From positions 13,267,960-13,331,959 of the forward strand of contig OX637333.1 of assembly GCA_951799405.1 (NCBI GenBank): a DNA stretch of 64,000 nucleotides, written 5' to 3'. The DNA is from Agapetus fuscipes (lineage: Eukaryota; Arthropoda; Insecta; Trichoptera; Glossosomatidae). The position numbers and the translations under genes were made by a program. Below the pieces are notes generated by a model. The model searched no databases. It saw nothing but the letters and a program-made list of their open reading frames with translations, and had not been told where the DNA came from. Shown one piece after another: positions 34,772 through 48,700 of this stretch. Positions within the stretch are counted from its first letter, which is position 1. Each line of letters starts with the position of its first letter.

Positions 34772-35659
34772 GAGCGACACGTGACACAAAGGTTTTTAGC
34801 TTCAAAAAAAGTCATCTACGGGGCGAAACGCATTTCAAAAAATTATCGTTTTTGATACTCCAGAGAAAATATCGATATTTAAAAATCGACATAATATTGA
34901 CATCGACATCACAGAGTAAGGTACTCGACATATATCTCCCAGCCCTAATAAAAATGGCGACTTTCAGCTGTTTTATGTGAACTGTCAAGAGGCTAGCGAT
35001 GTATGAAAGTAAATCGAAATTTAAAATCAACTGAATGTTTAAAACTTATTGAAAGGAGCATGAGTTTCAAGTAAGTAATTTTATTATTAAATTTCATTTT
35101 GAATGTCTCTCTATGAAACAAACTTATTAGAAAGCTATATTTTTAGGTTAGTTTCGCAATACATTCTAATTTCTTATTAAGTCTTTAGGTATTCAGGAAA
35201 TGTATTTGTACAAAAAAATGGACACATGGATTAAGGATTTACTTAAAAATGTTGTGTACTGATTATGGAGCACTTCATTTATCTTGACATATTGTTGATA
35301 AATGCCAAAATAAAATGACCTTTTTTAGACCTCTCTTGAATTGGGAAACTCGGTTGTTATTTTGGGATACTGTTCATTTGTAGATAAGCATACACCATGA
35401 TTACTGCGTGGTAGCTTTACATATTTATTTACAGACCAAGGTCACAAAAGCACGAATTCGACGATAAATCTGTTTTTCTTCCCTTTCCCATATTGATATA
35501 TTGAGCTTTAAATATTACAATTCCGCGCGGAACGACGCTCAGCGCCTCAGTTCAAAAAAATTGGGGCCGAAATTTGGCCTGGACTGCATCTCTATACCTT
35601 ATAACGCTATGCTTGCCCGTGATAAATGAAATTAAAACTGCATCACCATAAATTATTTG

Positions 35660-35830
35660 GATAGTGCCTCTTGCGGTGCCGGCACCCTGTTGTGGAATGC
35701 CTTGCCGCACGAGGTGAGGGTGGTGGAGAGTGAACACGTATTAACTCAGAATTTAAAATTTGTCTGTTCAGGAGATGCTATGGCTCCGCAGTGCCCTTGG
35801 CAGGGAATTCATAGAATTGCCCCTTAAAAA
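35660..35830 (+). pseudogene. LINE polymerase C-terminal remnant
   Basis: In one frame: SCGAGTLLWNALPHEVRVVE, matching the WNxLPxxVR pattern at the end of LINE polymerases. Short and decayed. Confidence 0.5.
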
Positions 35831-35870
35831 TTTAGTTGCTATTATTAGTTAATGAAAAAGAAATAATAGG

Positions 35871-35945
35871 ATGATTTATTAGGTGAGTACTGACGAGCAC
35901 CTCAAGAGCCCTCTGTGAGCTTGGTATCTCTATAGAAAGTGTTTG
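35871..35945 (-). mobile_element. SINE family A, 3' fragment
   Basis: AGGATGATTTATTAGGTGAG, CACCTCAAGAGCCCTCTG, GAGCTTGG: the 3' end of family A on the minus strand. 35946-36540 shows nothing else. Confidence 0.7.
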
Positions 35946-36540
35946 TTGATAAGTTGGTAGTTGATGTCCTTATCCATAGTAGCAGGGGTGTTAGCTACTA
36001 GTGTTGTGTTGTGTTGCCTTAGTTTTGAGGCACTGGTTGTTGCCAAACGACATGATGCACCAGTCTTTGACGCCATACATTGTTGTAGTGCTGTCTCGCT
36101 CATGACATATGACATGTTGTGGTCATTTTCTATGTAAGCAAAGTGTCTGTACTCCCGTCTTCAATCTATGTACATATCACCATAAAAACCTATGAAATCA
36201 CCATTGCAACGGTATTTGTTATGAATACCCCTTCAGTGTTGTCGAAAGTATGAAAATATCTGGTAAATTCCGAATTCAAAAAAATTCCGACCTCATTGTC
36301 TACGGGATGATTTTTATAAGTATCTATCATCGCCACATAGTAACTACATACTTGAACGAGCAAGTACCTACATACTTGAACATCATTAGTTCTAGAAAGT
36401 TAATTTTCATTTATTTTCTTTTGTTGGCAAGTTTAGAAAATATCCAGTTTGGCATATATATGGATATTTTTTTCAATTAGGTACCTGTTGACAATTGGAA
36501 GGTTACCGATAGATTTGAATTAAGAGGTTCTGTATTGCAG

Positions 36541-36757
36541 ATGTCTCCGCTGGCTGAGCTCCACGCTACGGCGCCTTCGGCCCCCGGGCCGAGCCCTGCC
36601 CCGCCCATGCGCCTCCCCCCTGCCCCCCATGCCACGCTCGGTCCACCGCTGCGCCAGAAAAGCCATCGCCTTTGCTGCTACCGGCCTCTACAATGCCACC
36701 AAAGAGGATGACACATTTAATTGGGAAACCTGCCATATTGATGTGGATATACTTAAG
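36541..36757 (+). CDS. STARD7: STARD7 exon (N-terminal, presequence-like)
   Basis: Open in the phase of 36542 from an acceptor TGTATTGCAG to donor CTTAAG|GTTAAT. Encodes RWLSSTLRRLRPPGRALPRP, then RKAIAFAATGLYNATKEDD and NWETCHIDVDILK. The first 45 residues have no Asp or Glu. GC-rich against AT-rich flanks. Met at 36629 could start translation but has a weak context (C at -3); an upstream exon is more likely. Confidence 0.75.
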
Positions 36758-39700
36758 GTTAATTTTATCTTTTCTTGTCAACATATTTCTCTCTTTTTGT
36801 TACTTGCCTTATTTTTGCTGTTCTCATTTATTTTGTGAACAGGTTACCCTAGCTACAGTGCACAACAGGTTACCCTAGCTACAGTGCACAACAGGTTACC
36901 CTAGCTACAGTGCACAACAGGTTACCCTAGCTACAGTGCACAACAGGTTACCCTAGCTACAGTGCACAACAGGTTACCCTAGCTACAGTGCACCCTGTGT
37001 TTGCATGTGGCGTTGCTTTTCCAAAAAAACATGTAATGAGTCTCTTTCTTCAACATAATTTTTTAATAAGGTTATAATAATACTATTAGGATTTGTTGAG
37101 CACTGCTTTTGTGTGAATCACACCTCAAGAGCCCTCTGGGAGCTTAGTCATTGCTATAGAAGGCGCCAATGCTTAATCAAGACTCGTTTGCTGGAAGGCT
37201 GGATGGATATATGCCAACCGGTCTTTGGTAAAAGCAGATTAGTTTTTCAACCCAGTGAAGAACATATTTGAAAAATGTTTTTTTTTGCTCTGCAATGAAT
37301 CAAACCTTCCAATCACAAGTACAAAGTGTTAACCAGGTTAATTAGACTATAGACTGGTCTAATCTAATCTAATCTAAGCTGCAAAGATATTTATCATTTA
37401 AGATTTATATTAAATGCATTCCCACAAGCAGACATGTATAATTTCGCGCTAACACATGCCGCATGTGGACCTACAATATAAAAACCCAATCTCAAATGAA
37501 CATAAGCCTTGCAACTCTTGCCGTCCTTCCCTGAAACAGGGGTGACATTGGCAAAGTGAACCAATTTTTTACAGTATGGGTGGTCAGCCGCATAACAACC
37601 TATAAGTCACTGGTCCAAATATTAAATTGTTGAATTATCAATTTTACACAGTTATACTATTCCTTGACTTACTGGTTGATCACCCATAATGTAAGAAATG
37701 GTCCACTTTGGCCATGTCACCCCTGTTTCAGGGAAGGTCAGTACAACTTGTAGGGCTTATGTTTTTTTGAGGTTTGGATTTTAGTTTGTAAGTACACATG
37801 CAGCATTTGTAAGCGCAAACTTACACATGCCTGATTGTGGGCATGCATTTAATATTAATCTTAAATTTGAGTATATCTTTGCAGCTTGGATTATAGTACA
37901 ATGTCTAGCAACCTGCCAAGTGATTTCACATTTTTTTCCTCCAATTTTAATGTACCAACAAAACATAGTGTAAAAACACCAAAATAGGAAATTTATCTGC
38001 CACCTTTGGACTCATCTTGCTCCAATGCCAACCGCTCTACACACTGAGCCATTGAACAGTCTATAACGTAATATAAAACGACCACTACGCTCTGCCCTCA
38101 CTGCTGTCAACAAGGTCATAGTGCCCAAGAGAGCGAACACATAAAATTTTGCAGACAGGAGCTTTGCGGTGGCCTGGCCGGTTGCCTGGAACAATTTGCC
38201 TGTCGGTGTTCGCGCGAACCAACCTACCACCACCTTCAGAAAGGGTCTGAAGACCCTGTTTTTTTCCAGAAGCCATGGCGCCCTTGAGATGGTCCTGGAC
38301 CATTAAATGGCGCCACAGGAAAGAAATCATCCATCATCATCATCATCATAACAATTCAATCATTTTTATGTTTTTTTTTTTCAGAATTTAACCAAAGAAA
38401 TGACGGTCATCGACAATTTGAAGTCCAGTACACTAACTTGTAACGGGTGTCGTAAGAGATTAATCATTGACAACAAAACTGTGCCTGATCAACTCTACTG
38501 CGGGTAAAATTGTATATACAATAACATACTCTAAATTTTAAAAATATATTAACATTGTAGATTCACACTTTGTGCATGCTCGCAAGAAAACGCATGTTAG
38601 TTTGCAGCCGTTCCGTGAAAAGGGGGTGTGATCCAAGAAATAAATAATATAAGAATGCTTTGGTGAACGCTCTTTTTGTGTGAATCACATCTCAAGAGCC
38701 CTTTGCACGCTTTGTCAGTGCTATAGAAAGCGCCAATTACACAAGCAATACCCAGTTGCTGCAAGGCTGCATAGACCTTTGGTGACAGTTGAATTTTTCA
38801 ATCCAGCAAAGAGCATATTTTGAAAATTGAATTATATTTTTTTGTGCTCCGCCGGGAATCTAACCGACGACCTTTGGAATACGTCGCTCCCCCCCCCTCA
38901 CCTCTCCTGTTTGTTCCTGTTTTGTTCCTGTCTTGCGTCTTTCGGAAGTTACTCCACACTTCGGATGCCGCTCCACTCCCTTATATTTCTCAGCCAAGAC
39001 ATCTGTCTCCTACCTAGCCCTTGTCGCTCAGTTTTCCCCATCAATAGAAGAAGTTGAACAAAGAAGTATTATTCTCCTAGCAGTATATGCCCCTGATCTA
39101 AAATCATCCAAACTTTGAGAAGCTAAAGATTCCTGTCAACTCTAGCTCGCCTCAGGATTTTCTTAGTGGTTTCCATGTCTGAGAATTTGAAGCATTCTGC
39201 GATTGAGCCACATATCCAATGCTTCTAGTGTGCTCATTAAGTTGACCTTTACACACTTGATGCATTCTGCCCGGTTTGTCTATGGTTTTTTTCTATCCGG
39301 TACTAATTCGGAAGTTAGTAGTGTATGGAGGTGGAGGAAAGCTTTCACACAGTTTGTTTGGTAATCCATAAACAATCTGGGCGAAATGTGAATGTGTCTG
39401 AAAAGTCCCTAAGGTCCAAAATTCGCATCCAATTAATAAAACAGACCACACATAGCATTTGATAAAAAAAAAAAAATTAATTGATCAATTTGCACTTCAT
39501 TGGTTGGATTTTTTATTGCAGTTGCAATACAAACAGAGCGACATCAGATGAAGACAGTGGCTGGCAACCTTACCTAGAGAAACCAGACATTATCATATGG
39601 AGGCGCGACGAAGGGGAAGGGCTGTATGCCTACAAGGTGTACGGGAAATATCCCGAGATATCTGCTGAGGACTTCTTGGCAATGCACGTGGATACGGAGT

Positions 39701-42700
39701 ACTGGAGGAGCTGGGATAGCACGGCTATCCAAGTGGAACTCCTGGAGAAGCAAGAGCACAGATATGGCGGACAGTGTGTCATATATTGGGAGGCTCTGTG
39801 GCCGGTAGTTATAATTTTCTAGTTTCAATTATGTTGCATTTAAAATTCATGTGCTACGTTTTCTTACATCTCTTTTGAATGAGATCTCTTCCTGCCATAT
39901 TTATGACCCTCTTTATTCACTTATTTTGGATGGTTTATTTACTATTTATTCCTTTACTTTTTGTATGGCTGGCGAGAGGAGCAAATTTTTTGGCCATTGG
40001 ACCACATCAGAGGCAAAGATCCAAACTCTCCATCCACTTCACTGCTTTTGGCATCTCATCATGGAGGTCCTTCAGGCCAGGAGGGTGTATTTATTTGGTG
40101 CATGCTTTTCTTGTGTACAAATTACACCTCAAGAACCTTCTGTAGTGTACCTCTGTGTAAAACGACAAACTGGATCTAGTTACTGTAAGGCTATATTAAC
40201 CTTCGGTGGCGGGCCTTTAGTAAAGGCAGATAGTTTTTAGAACCCAGCGAAGAGCATATTTGAAAATTAAATGGATATTTTTTTTATTCCGCTGGGAATC
40301 AAATCCACAACCTTCCGATTACGAGTCTGTAGCGTTAACCACTAGACTGCAGACCGGTCTGCGATCATTTATCATAGGAGGAACTAAGAACTATGGCATT
40401 GTTATGGGCTCTCAATAAGAACCTTGCTATGTTTGTAAATTCCAGACCTATTTAGTACTAGCTTTTTGCGTTTTTATTGTTTTTCCTAGATCTCCTTTTC
40501 AACATTCCCTATGTGTGTGTCCCATTATTTCTCAACATGTTTTGCTTTGGAATTATACCGGAATATGTTTGTTTTCAGAGATTTTTCGCCAATCGTGACT
40601 ATGTGTATGTGAGACGTTACGCGTACATGAGTCCAGAGTCTGACACTACCCCACAACAAAATGGCCGTCACAATGGGAGTGACAGAGACAAGGAAAGAGG
40701 ACAAATGGTTTAAATTGTATTTATCACTTAGCATGTAAATATAATGCTTTTGACTAGTCCGTAGTCTAGTGGTTAGCGCTTCAGATTTGTAAATGGAAGG
40801 TTGTGGGTTTGAATCCTGTTGGATCACAAAAAAATACCATTTATATTTTCAAATACGCTCTTCGCTGGGTTGAAAAATTTATAAACCTTTACCGGTTTAT
40901 TGACCGGTCCGTAGCTCAGTGGTAACACTGCGGACTCTGAATGGGAAGGTTGTGGGTTCGATTCCCGGCGGAGCACAAAAAATATAGCATTTATATTTTC
41001 AAATTTGCTCTTCGCCGGGTTGAAAAATTCATAAAATCTTTACCAATGACCGGTCACCAAAGGTCCATCCAGCCTTACAGCAACTGGGTCTTGCCTGAGA
41101 ATTGACGCTTTGTAGCGACGACGATCAAGCTCGTAAAAAGGTCGATAGCTCAATTGGTAGAATGCTTGCATTCCATGCCGAGAGCAAGGGTTCGATCTCA
41201 AAGGTTTACTCAGCCTTCACAAGAAATGAGAACCAGCCCCCCCGGGAGCTGGGAAACCCCCACTTCAACTGAAAGTGGTTGGTGTGAGGCCGGCCCCCTT
41301 ACCTGTAAAAATAAATAGGTCCCGAAGCGCCACATGCGACCCCTTCGGGGATAACGCAGGCAAGAAGTTACACTATATGTGTAGCTTAGTTGCGTTTGCG
41401 TTTACCAAAGACCGGTCACTGAAAGGTCCAACCTTACAACAACTGGGTCTTGCTTGAGAATTGGCGCTTTCTACAGCGACGACCAAGCTCGCAGAGGGCT
41501 CTTGAGGTGTGATACACACAAAAACAGCGCTCACCAAATAAATCATCCTATTATTATTATTATTACTAGAAGTGGCGGCTAATCTGCAATGCTGATTTGT
41601 AATGTTGGTTTATTAGTTTGCTATATTTTTTGCATAAGAAATTTTTGACTTTTTTTGTATAGATTTATTTTTAAGATTTTGTTGTTTTTTTTATACTTAA
41701 ATGTTATTTATTACTCGTATTCCTTGACTTATAGGTTGGTATGAGGCTGACCACCCATACTGTAAAAAATGGTTCACTTTGCCAATGTCACCCCTGTTTC
41801 AGGGAATGTCGGCAAGAGTTGCAGGGCTTATGTTCATTTGAGGTTTGGATTTTATTTGTAAGTACACAATCAGCATTTGTAAGCGCGAACTACACGTGTT
41901 TGTTTGTGGGCATACATCTGAGAGCTTTGAATGAATATATCCTTGCAACTTAGATTATAGATTATAGATTATTAATGCTTGGTTCTATAAAATTTAGTAG
42001 AAATCAATGAATATGAATTTTCAGTGTTAATACACAAAACATACAACATATTTTTTTTAGTGTTTTTCACAATAAGTTTAATAGTGTTTTTCTATTCCCA
42101 TTTGGTAATTTACTAATTACAAAACAGCTAACGCAATCACAATGGCATACATTTCTACACCCGTTGCGTAATGTTACATTATGCAACCGGTAACCGTGTT
42201 GAAATGAAAATGTGCGCATGCGCATTGTCAGAATTGGAACCATTTCAAATGTCAACCTTGTATGGGCGGATGAAGACCTGTCAATCCAAGATGGCCGCAT
42301 GCGATCAGCTGATTAGGCTTCACACAATATTACTGATATTCGTTAGGTAGGAATTACCGTGGTGATGAGACTTCCAGCCCTGTTCAGATGAAAAAAAAAA
42401 TTTTTTTTGTGTAGAGTCAAATAAAAATTGTTAATAGTGCTAAAATTTTTCGAATTTATTTATCGGAATGCTCCAAATAAAGCTTACCTTTTTTCAAAGG
42501 AAAATAAAAGGCTTGAAAGGAAAACAATACAAAAATTTTCACCGCAAAAAATAAACAAACTCAAAAAGTTACTTGGTTAATAGGTGGGTATGAGGTTGAT
42601 CACCTATGCTGTACAAACTTGGTTCACCTGCCAATACAACTGCAGGGCATATGTTTATTTGAGTTTTGGGTTTGAATGCTTAAGCTTATATGCAGGATGT

Positions 42701-45700
42701 AAAAGCGGGACCTTATATGTGTCGGCTTGTGGGCATGAATTCAATATGAAACCTAAATATAATTTATCTTTACAACTTAAGTTAGATTAGATAATCGAAG
42801 GGAATGATAAATCACACGTTTTGACAAAAGTAAGGTTTTAATTACTTCTAATGGACGAGTACATTATAATGACTACTATTTACTATTTTGTTATTTATTT
42901 CATGGTCGTAGAAAAAGTATTGTATGCCACTGCACGTAATTAGTCTTTGTAACACTCTTGCTGTCTATTGTGCCATTCGGCTGCGCCTCATGGCACAAAC
43001 TAGCACTCGTGTTACAAAGACTATCATTACCAGGCAGTGGCATAAATAACTATTTTCACAATAAATTAAATAAATTATGTTGCATTATGAGATTATTACT
43101 TACGTAAGAGTAAAATGCGTCAGGCCCCTGAAATACGGCACCAAGTTCCTATAAAAACTTTTTCAAACATTTTGTTATGTTTAAAATGAAAGGTATCTCC
43201 AGAATGTATTTACAGGATACTTACTCCGGCTAGCTCTCATCAGCATCACTCTCAGGGCGTGGGGTTCTTTCTTTTTTTTTTTTTTTTTTTTAACTAAGCT
43301 ACACATATAGTGTAACTTCTTGCCGCGTTATCCCCGAAGGGGTCGCATGTGGCGAGTTGAACCTATTTATTTTTACAGGTAAGGGGGCCGGCCTTACGCC
43401 AACCACTTCAGTTGAAGTGGAGGTTTCCCAGCTCCCGAGAGTGCTGGTACTCATTTCTTGTGAAGGCTGAGTAAACCTTGCCGGTATTTTATTTTGGGGT
43501 TTGAAATAAACACCGAAACGGGAAATCATTTCTGACACCCTCGGTGGGATTCGAACCCGAGCTTTCGGCATGGAATGCAAGCACTCTACCACCTGAGCTA
43601 TCGACCGGACTATCTTTGGTATTGCTTACTTGTATCTTGGGAAGGGTTTTATATGAAAAGATAAGTTTAACATGAACAAATAAGGGTTTATTTACTTTAA
43701 TAATATGGGGGAAAAAGGGGAAATAAGGGAATGGCTCGACCTGCATCTCGTCACTAAAATACTCCCTACTCCGTTGACTGGAGTTCCGAACTGAATGGCC
43801 TGGGGCAGCGCCCCAGGCTAGCCGTGGCTCACGAGGCGGACGCCTCCACACGTTGGAGCCCCTGGGTGGGCGCTCCTATGCACTATGTCTCCTATGCCTC
43901 TGGTCCACAAGGTGGGTGCCTTGCTGGCAGGAAATCCAAGTAGATGGGGAGGAGGGAGCTCCATTGTAATGCTCCCTCTTGCACCGCTTGGTGCTTGGTC
44001 GCCGACGTCTTAATCGGTTGACATCTGGCCCAGAACTGATGAACGACGGCCCGATAAGTTCACACGGCGCAGTTCGGCCGCTTCCGTGACCGTTCGGCTC
44101 CGTTGGGCCCACAAAACACACTGTACACTTGGAGATTGTTTTTTATATGTTATTTTAAAATAACATAACAATGTTGTGACATTGTGATGTTTTGTCATGT
44201 GATGTATTGTCGTGTGATGTTTTGTCATGTGTTGTATTATCGTGGGATGTTTTGTCATGTGATATTATGTCATGTGTTGTCTTGTCACTGTGATTTTCTG
44301 TCATGGAAACGAATGTGAGAACTGGCCTCTGTTTACAGTAATAATTGTTTTGTTCAGGATGGTGACAGAGAAGGCCAACTGCTGGTGATGGTTTCCAAGT
44401 CTTGCGTCCACCCCGAGGCCCCAGAGACCAGCAAGGCGTACAGGGTGACCCACTACTGGAGTAACCTCGTGGTCAAACCCTTCACCACGCCTGATGAGGT
44501 ACTGTCTTTGGAAATATTTTTTTAGTCGTAGTTGATCAAGTCAGGAATGTGCCTGGCATTTTAGTCGTGGGTAGGCTACGATGTGAGATTTTTCAGGCTC
44601 CCAAGAGAAGAATTTATGTGCTGGAACATAATTATGGATGTTTCAAGGCTTTCTAATATGAATAAGCCTTAACCCCTCGGACGCCACTAGCGGCGAAATC
44701 TTGTTACCTCTAAGTGCCAGCCATTTGCAGCAGTAATGCAGCAACACAGATCATGTGTTTTATATCAAATATCTCGAAAGATACGAAACTTACCTCATTT
44801 TGGATTATTGATTTCGAAAGCTACTGAAATAATGCTTTTATTGGTATATAATTTACAAAAACACCACCAGTCGTGTATTTACTACAAGGCATTATATCTT
44901 GTGAAACGGAAAAAAATCATCATACTTTGGAAAGAGTCCTGTAATATGAAAGCAGTAACTTGAATTTGAGTTTTTCTTGATTTATCATATCCTTAGATAT
45001 ATTGTGAACTTGATTACATAATAAAATGATTTTGGCTTATGAAGAAAAATTAAAAAAAACGAGTTTTACTATTGTCATTTTTTAGAGAATTTTCAAGGGC
45101 ACATTATTGTTCGTGCACGTGACCTGTACTGGGTGTTTGAGATAGCGTGTGAGGAAAGCAAAGGCAAGCAATAAATAATTCCAGTAAAAAGTTTTGTATG
45201 TTGTTTAAAAGGAATGTTCTTTTCATAGTTTATTTTACAAATGTATACAAACCAATGATGCGTCATCCCATCTCAGGAACCTGTACCTACCTGCAGCAGG
45301 TGTGTACGTTTGGGTTGTCACGTAGGCCAAAAGCTGGGAGAATAATAGCAGGTAGATGCATGTTTACAACTAGGAATGCTTGTTTGTGTAAATAAAACCT
45401 TCATTTTTTTTATGTATTTGGGAGTGTGTACAGTGTGTTGAGGAAAGGTTTTACACATCGCATTTTTCATTACATAAAATTAGTTACATGCAGTTTTTAA
45501 ATATATTTTTATTGTATTACACCCAACAGTTCGTTAAATTACAAAAATATAAGGACAAATACATTTTTTCAATTATACAAAATATTAATCAATTAATAAG
45601 ATGATACATAAATTAATAGGAAAACATAAGATCCAACCAATTCTTCGAGAAATTAATTATGCAGGTAACTGCACTCGATTTTCTTGCTTCAATGAAGCCA

Positions 45701-48700
45701 CAAAAAATATGTTAGCTAGAATCTTGGACCAGAATAACAATAAATCATTTTTTCCATGATGGTAAATTTGATATAGCATAACTTATTTTTAGCCTCCTTG
45801 AGGTGCAAGTGAAGAAAAAGGAAAAATAATAAGAACACAATTAAAAAAAAGTCTGAACAGATCTAAGTCTGTACAAAATTTACACTAAAAGAAAACATAC
45901 TTTTAGGTTCTATAGAATGCAAGTGATCAAGTCATTAAAAACAAGAATATAAGAAAGTCTGGACAGACCTAGTACTTACAAAGATTATACGAAATTCACG
46001 CCGAAACATAACTTAATTTCAGCCTGTGTGGAAAAAAGTGGAAAAACAATAAAAATATTAAAAACAACACAATTTACAAAAGGCTGACAAGACCTAGTCT
46101 GTACAAACTTCACACCAAAATAAAACATACTTTTAGGTTCTCTAGAGTGAAAGTGATAACAAAAACAACAATATATGAAAGTCTGGACAGACCTAGTACT
46201 TACAAAGTTTATACGAAATTCACGCCGAAACATAACTTAATTTCAGCCTGTGTGGAAATAAGTGGAAAAAAGGGGAAATAGTAAAAACAACACAATTTAC
46301 AAAAGACTGACGAGGCCTAGTCTGTACCAATTTCGCACCTAAATAAACCATACTTTTAGGTTCTCTAGAGTGAAAGTGATAAATAAAACAACAATATAAG
46401 AAAGTCTGGACAGACCTAGTACCCACAAAGTTTATACGAAATTCACGCCGAAACATAACTTAATTTCAGTCTCTTTGGAAAAAAGTGAAAAATGGAAAAA
46501 AGTAAAAACAAAACAATTTAAGAAAGACCTAGTCTGTACAAATTTCACGCCAAAATACAACATAAAAGAAAGAGTTAAGAGAACAACTTTAAAAACAATT
46601 CAATTTAAGAATGTCTGAACAGGCGTAGCATTTACAAGGTATATATGAAATTCACGCCGAAACATAACTTAATTTCAGCCTGTGTGGAACAAAGTGAACA
46701 AAAGGAAAAATAGTAAAAACAACACAAGTTACAAAAGACCGACAAGACCTAGAAAATCAAAGTTTGTTGACATAACAATCACCTTTTTCAGGCTATGTAG
46801 CCGTGGTCTGGTTGATTCTTTCCGGACAGGCTCGCCCATTGCTCCGATGGACATTATCAGCGGTTGGCTAGTCGCTGTGATCTTCTTACAGGATCTGGTG
46901 TTCTAGATACAACGCTAGCCTTCGAATTCAAAGGCTAACGTTGTTTCTAGAACACTTGATCCTGTAAGAAGATCACAGCGACTAGCCAACCGCTGATAAT
47001 GCCCATCGGAGCAATGGGCGAGACTGTCCGGAAAGAATCAATCAGACTGCGGCTACATAGCCCAAAAAAAGTGATTGTTATGTCAACAAAAACCGGCCGT
47101 GAAAGCAAAGCTTCAATGTACAACCAAAGTTGGATTTCACACGCCTTGATTTCTTCCCTCACGTGTATGATCAAGTACGACATGCTCATACAAATCGCCA
47201 GGGAAGAAACCAGGGCGTCTAGCACCCCATCTAGCTTTTAGTCACTATTTACTAAGTGGCGTGTGAGATCTTATGTTTTATTTTCACACGTCCCGGTTTC
47301 TCGCCAGCCAAAGTGTTAAGTCATGTAAGCCGCGCCAGATAACGAACATGCTACCACAATTCACTGGGGAAAAAACGGGGGCGTGTAAAACACTACTTTA
47401 GATCTCACACTACATTTAATAAATCACTATTGACTCGGTGGGGTGTGATAATCCATCCAACAATGGCCAACACATAGGAAGACCTTGCATTCACAGCACT
47501 TATAGATCGTGTCAGTCCTCACCTTCATTGAGGCGCATTGCACGCAACGCCCCCTCCTGCGCCTGCCTGTCTGCATTGCGGACCCATCAACATCAGAGGC
47601 ATGATATGGATAATGGTAGCGTCCTACATATCGTCCTGCGAGGTTGCTAGAGGACGCATTGGGTCTAATCCTTTGGGCATGCTCACCCTGCAGAGAAAGG
47701 GCCTCCGCCAAGGCATACCGAAATTCCCTATGAGTTAAGCTAGCATCATTACACCTGAAGACAATGTAGCTATTGTGGATGCTTACGTTGAGCAGGCGCC
47801 TAAAAACTTTGACATACCATTTGATGCCTCTTTTGCGCTCTAATAAGTACATGGAGATTATCTGGTCCTTAAGATCCACACCCCCCATGCTCTTATTGTA
47901 GTCGTGAACGGCAACTGGTTTATCGCAGTAGACGCCTGCTCTGCGGCCTGGAGCCATGTCATTTTTGTGGAAAGTTGAGATCATAGATACCAACTTTACA
48001 TCCTTCCAAGCAAGCACTGTTACATCCCCACAATGCTCAGCCACAACATGCCCCCGTGGCATTCGGCGGTCGTTGATCTCTTTGATGCTGGTAGGCGTTT
48101 CCACTCTTCGGCGGTTCAAAGTCCCTACCACATCTGTGCGATTCCTTTTCAGGAAACGGGCTAACCCAACGGAATTATAGAAGTTGTCCATATACAGGCA
48201 ATGGCCTTTTCCGAGGTAACCCTCGGAAAGTTTCAGGACAACTTTAGAAGTTGCGTTGCAAAAACCATGAATATTTGGCGCCAAATATTCGTTTTTCCCC
48301 GCATAAATCATAAATTTAATAAGATATCCGGATGCTGCTTCGCAAAGTTCGTAAGACTTAATGCCGAATCTCGCGGCTTTTGTCCTAATGCACTGGATCC
48401 AGGACAAGCGACCCTTCCATGATAACAAAGACTCATCTATGCTGAGTGCTCTCCGAGGAACATAAATTTCTGCGAATCTTCTATTGCAATGTTCGACGAT
48501 AGGAGCAATTTTAAAAAAAATTCTCTCATATCCACGCACTGAGTCCGTGAGCTTATCGTTATCTACAAAGTGTAGAAATCTCAAAATTAAGAAAAAACGA
48601 TTTTTACTCATTAGTTTTCTGAAGCATGGCATACCCATAACACCTGTATCCCAGTACTCCTTAAGCATACCTCTATAACAGAACGACATATACATTAAAA

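Noticed and set aside
36541..36712. ATG at 36541 as start of a Pro-rich protein
   Set aside because: That frame stops in the exon and does not join the next STARD7 exon; the neighbouring frame does, with the correct phase.
40893..40975. tRNA gene on the plus strand
   Set aside because: Box A and B are good, but it runs straight into the SINE A body and the arms do not fold into a full cloverleaf; it is the SINE head.
43540..43611. tRNA gene on the minus strand (also at 31545-31616)
   Set aside because: Same argument: it is the head of SINE B, present in several copies with the same 3' body.
44010..44258. His/Thr-rich frame on the minus strand
   Set aside because: Translation of the TGTGATGTTTTGTCA minisatellite in a STARD7 intron.
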